From positions 1-64,000 of the forward strand of contig JAFDVW010000016.1 of NCBI GenBank assembly GCA_018268755.1: a stretch of DNA of 64,000 nucleotides, in the 5' to 3' direction. Each line of letters starts with the position of its first letter. Position 1 is the first letter of the stretch. A program made the translations under genes and the position numbers. The notes beneath the pieces were generated by a model. It was given only the letters and a program-made list of their open reading frames with translations. It ran no database searches and was not told the origin of the DNA. The stretch is from Acidobacteriota bacterium (GTDB lineage Bacteria > Acidobacteriota > Terriglobia > Terriglobales > Acidobacteriaceae). Shown here in pieces: positions 62,764-64,000 of the stretch.

Positions 62764-63207
62764 TTACGCGGAGAAATCTTCCGGCTCGCCCGCAGGCACC
62801 GCATCTTCCCGAGGCATGGTTGGCTTCAGCGCCTCAGCCAGAAGGAACAGGTCGGTGAGCAGGGCACGCAGGTGGATGGAGGCGTTCAGATTGTCGATCA
62901 GCTGCGAACTGATGGAAGGTTGCGCCAGCACCAAGTCGCAGGCGGCCAGGGAATTTTGCGCATCACGCTCCAGCACACTGAGAAATGCCTGGTAGCGCTC
63001 GACGGGCTGCAGATTTTGCTGGCGCACGAGCACGGCGCAACTCTCCCCCAGCCCATGCATGGCGTCGGTGGCGCGTCGCAGGAACGCGCGCAGCTGGCTG
63101 CCGCTGGAACTTCCCCGGTCGCCGGGCAGGCCCTGCCCGGCATACGCCAGCATAAATTCATAACACTCTTCAATCGCATCACAGCGCGCCAAAAAGTCAG
63201 TCGCCAT
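62764..63207 (-). CDS. Uncharacterised helical protein coupled to a cytochrome b gene
   Basis: A 147-residue soluble, mostly helical protein without signal or membrane segment. It starts MATDFLARCDAIEECYEFML and ends in a polar Pro/Glu tail. The ATG at 63207 overlaps the stop of the cytochrome b gene by 11 bases, so the two are made together. Only two Cys lie near the N-terminus (CDAIEEC), which is not enough to suggest a metal centre. It may be a chaperone or small subunit of the redox complex; I do not recognise the family. Confidence 0.65.
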   Translation of the reverse strand: MATDFLARCDAIEECYEFMLAYAGQGLPGDRGSSSGSQLRAFLRRATDAMHGLGESCAVLVRQQNLQPVERYQAFLSVLERDAQNSLAACDLVLAQPSISSQLIDNLNASIHLRALLTDLFLLAEALKPTMPREDAVPAGEPEDFSA

Positions 63208-64000
63208 CCGCCATCCCTTGCTCTGGATCCAAAACCGGCTCGACTACCCAGCGTTGCGGATCGTGTTCCTGCACATAAAATTCCCGGCTCATGGAACCCA
63301 CAATCATCGACGCCGTAATGGGCAGCTTTTCCGGTCGCACTGCGAAGTATACGTGCACGATGACCAGCGTGATCAGACTTACCCCGGCCAGTCCATGCAG
63401 CACATACATCAGTCCCCAGGTCAGGTCGCTGAACAAATACGGATTGCGGGGAAAGAAGAGGGTGCGCACCCGCCACATCATGCACACGCCGGTCACCACC
63501 ACCGCGAGACCGGTCAGCAGAATCGCGCCGTGGTAGAGCTTGTTCTCCAGCGGATATTTGGCGAATTTACGGGGCAGAGCCGCCGTCCGCCCCAGGAAAC
63601 GCTGCACTCGCCGCCGTGCATCTTCCAGATCGGCGCGGTCCGGCCAGATGGACCAGAAGTCCATATAGAACGTGGCATGCACGATATGAAACAGGATGGA
63701 AAGAGTCAGCACGACGCCGGCAATCCAGTGATACGTCACCCAATCGAACTGCACACCGACTCTGGGCAGAAACGCCGTAAACAGCAGGGTAAACATGGCG
63801 GCGGCCATGATCCAGTGAAACAGTCGCGCCGCCAGCGAGTGCCGCGGCACCCGCTTGGGCAGCTGTGCCGCCTGCGCCGGCGTCGCCCCGCCGGCAAACT
63901 CCTTCTCCCCGGCGAAGTAGCGCATGTAGACGGCATGCACCACCAGGAAAGCCATCCCGGCGATCACCGCCACCCAGATCAGAAACCAGGCAATGTGGAT
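63197..64000 (-). CDS. Membrane cytochrome b, formate dehydrogenase gamma-like (runs off the window)
   Basis: The frame is open at base 64000, so the first part is missing; 267 residues are visible. It has about five membrane segments with paired His for haem b, in LFHWIMAAAMFTLL, YHWIAGVVLTLSILFHIVH, YHGAILLTG and LHGLAGVSLITLVIVHVY. The pattern fits the cytochrome b561-like subunit that passes electrons between a membrane dehydrogenase, such as formate dehydrogenase, and quinone. The other subunits should lie beyond the right edge of the window. It is followed, with overlap, by the uncharacterised gene at 62764. Confidence 0.85.
   Translation of the reverse strand: MHIAWFLIWVAVIAGMAFLVVHAVYMRYFAGEKEFAGGATPAQAAQLPKRVPRHSLAARLFHWIMAAAMFTLLFTAFLPRVGVQFDWVTYHWIAGVVLTLSILFHIVHATFYMDFWSIWPDRADLEDARRRVQRFLGRTAALPRKFAKYPLENKLYHGAILLTGLAVVVTGVCMMWRVRTLFFPRNPYLFSDLTWGLMYVLHGLAGVSLITLVIVHVYFAVRPEKLPITASMIVGSMSREFYVQEHDPQRWVVEPVLDPEQGMADGD

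Overview
The window is GC-rich, densely coded bacterial DNA with no rRNA or tRNA gene, no CRISPR array and no transposase. Three very large Oar-type TonB-dependent receptors (N-terminal carboxypeptidase-regulatory-like domain, last residue Phe), a ToxR/CadC-like winged-helix protein fused to TPRs, a CRTAC1/UnbV repeat protein and many enzymes of sugar and sugar-acid use suggest a soil-type heterotroph of the Acidobacteriota (Terriglobia-like). This placement is inferred from gene content, not from a marker gene.

Layout. 1-16 kb: a partial ChaN-like gene, divergent ubiX, the winged-helix/TPR regulator, a free-standing structured RNA gene (about 4216-4520), a HAD hydrolase, a NupC nucleoside transporter with purine nucleoside phosphorylase, the first TonB receptor, an exported SAM hydrolase-family protein, a PPOX-type flavoprotein, homoserine dehydrogenase, an alpha/beta hydrolase and an AsmA-like protein. 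16.7-22.6 kb: a complete tripartite RND efflux operon (pump, adaptor, outer-membrane channel) ending in a clear terminator. 22.6-31.5 kb: a GntR regulator with a zinc alcohol dehydrogenase, two half-size EamA transporters, an epimerase-fold protein, a secreted solenoid protein of unknown role, and a translationally coupled TPR/CRTAC1 pair.

31.7-46.4 kb: two glycan-use loci. The first runs TonB receptor, clan GH-D glycosidase, SDR dehydrogenase and PocR-AraC regulator. The second is a GH16 glucanase plus TonB receptor operon, divergent from a LacI regulator, with a perfect 18-bp operator-like palindrome between them. 46.6-57.6 kb: aromatic amino acid catabolism (branched-chain-type aminotransferase, HppD, HmgA, FahA, an uncharacterised protein translationally coupled to FahA, and an Lrp-type regulator). 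It is interrupted by a bufferin-like RiPP metallophore island: ECF sigma factor, soluble zinc-type anti-sigma factor, Cys-rich precursor, MNIO enzyme, DUF2063 partner and DoxX. The sigma gene and the precursor gene each carry the same promoter-like sequence, TGTAACTTT-N13-CGTCC, facing in opposite directions. 57.6-62.6 kb: a sugar-acid catabolic cluster. 62.7-64 kb: an uncharacterised gene coupled to a membrane cytochrome b that runs off the window.

The two observations most worth following up are the autonomous RNA at about 4.25-4.52 kb, which has a good promoter, an 11-bp closing helix, an embedded 20-codon reading frame with an extended Shine-Dalgarno sequence and a GNRA-capped terminator, and the sigma-controlled bufferin island with its paired promoters. 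Three related palindromic intergenic elements with TGTCATTCTGAG-like ends and one further inverted-repeat element are also present; one of them lies inside the bufferin operon.
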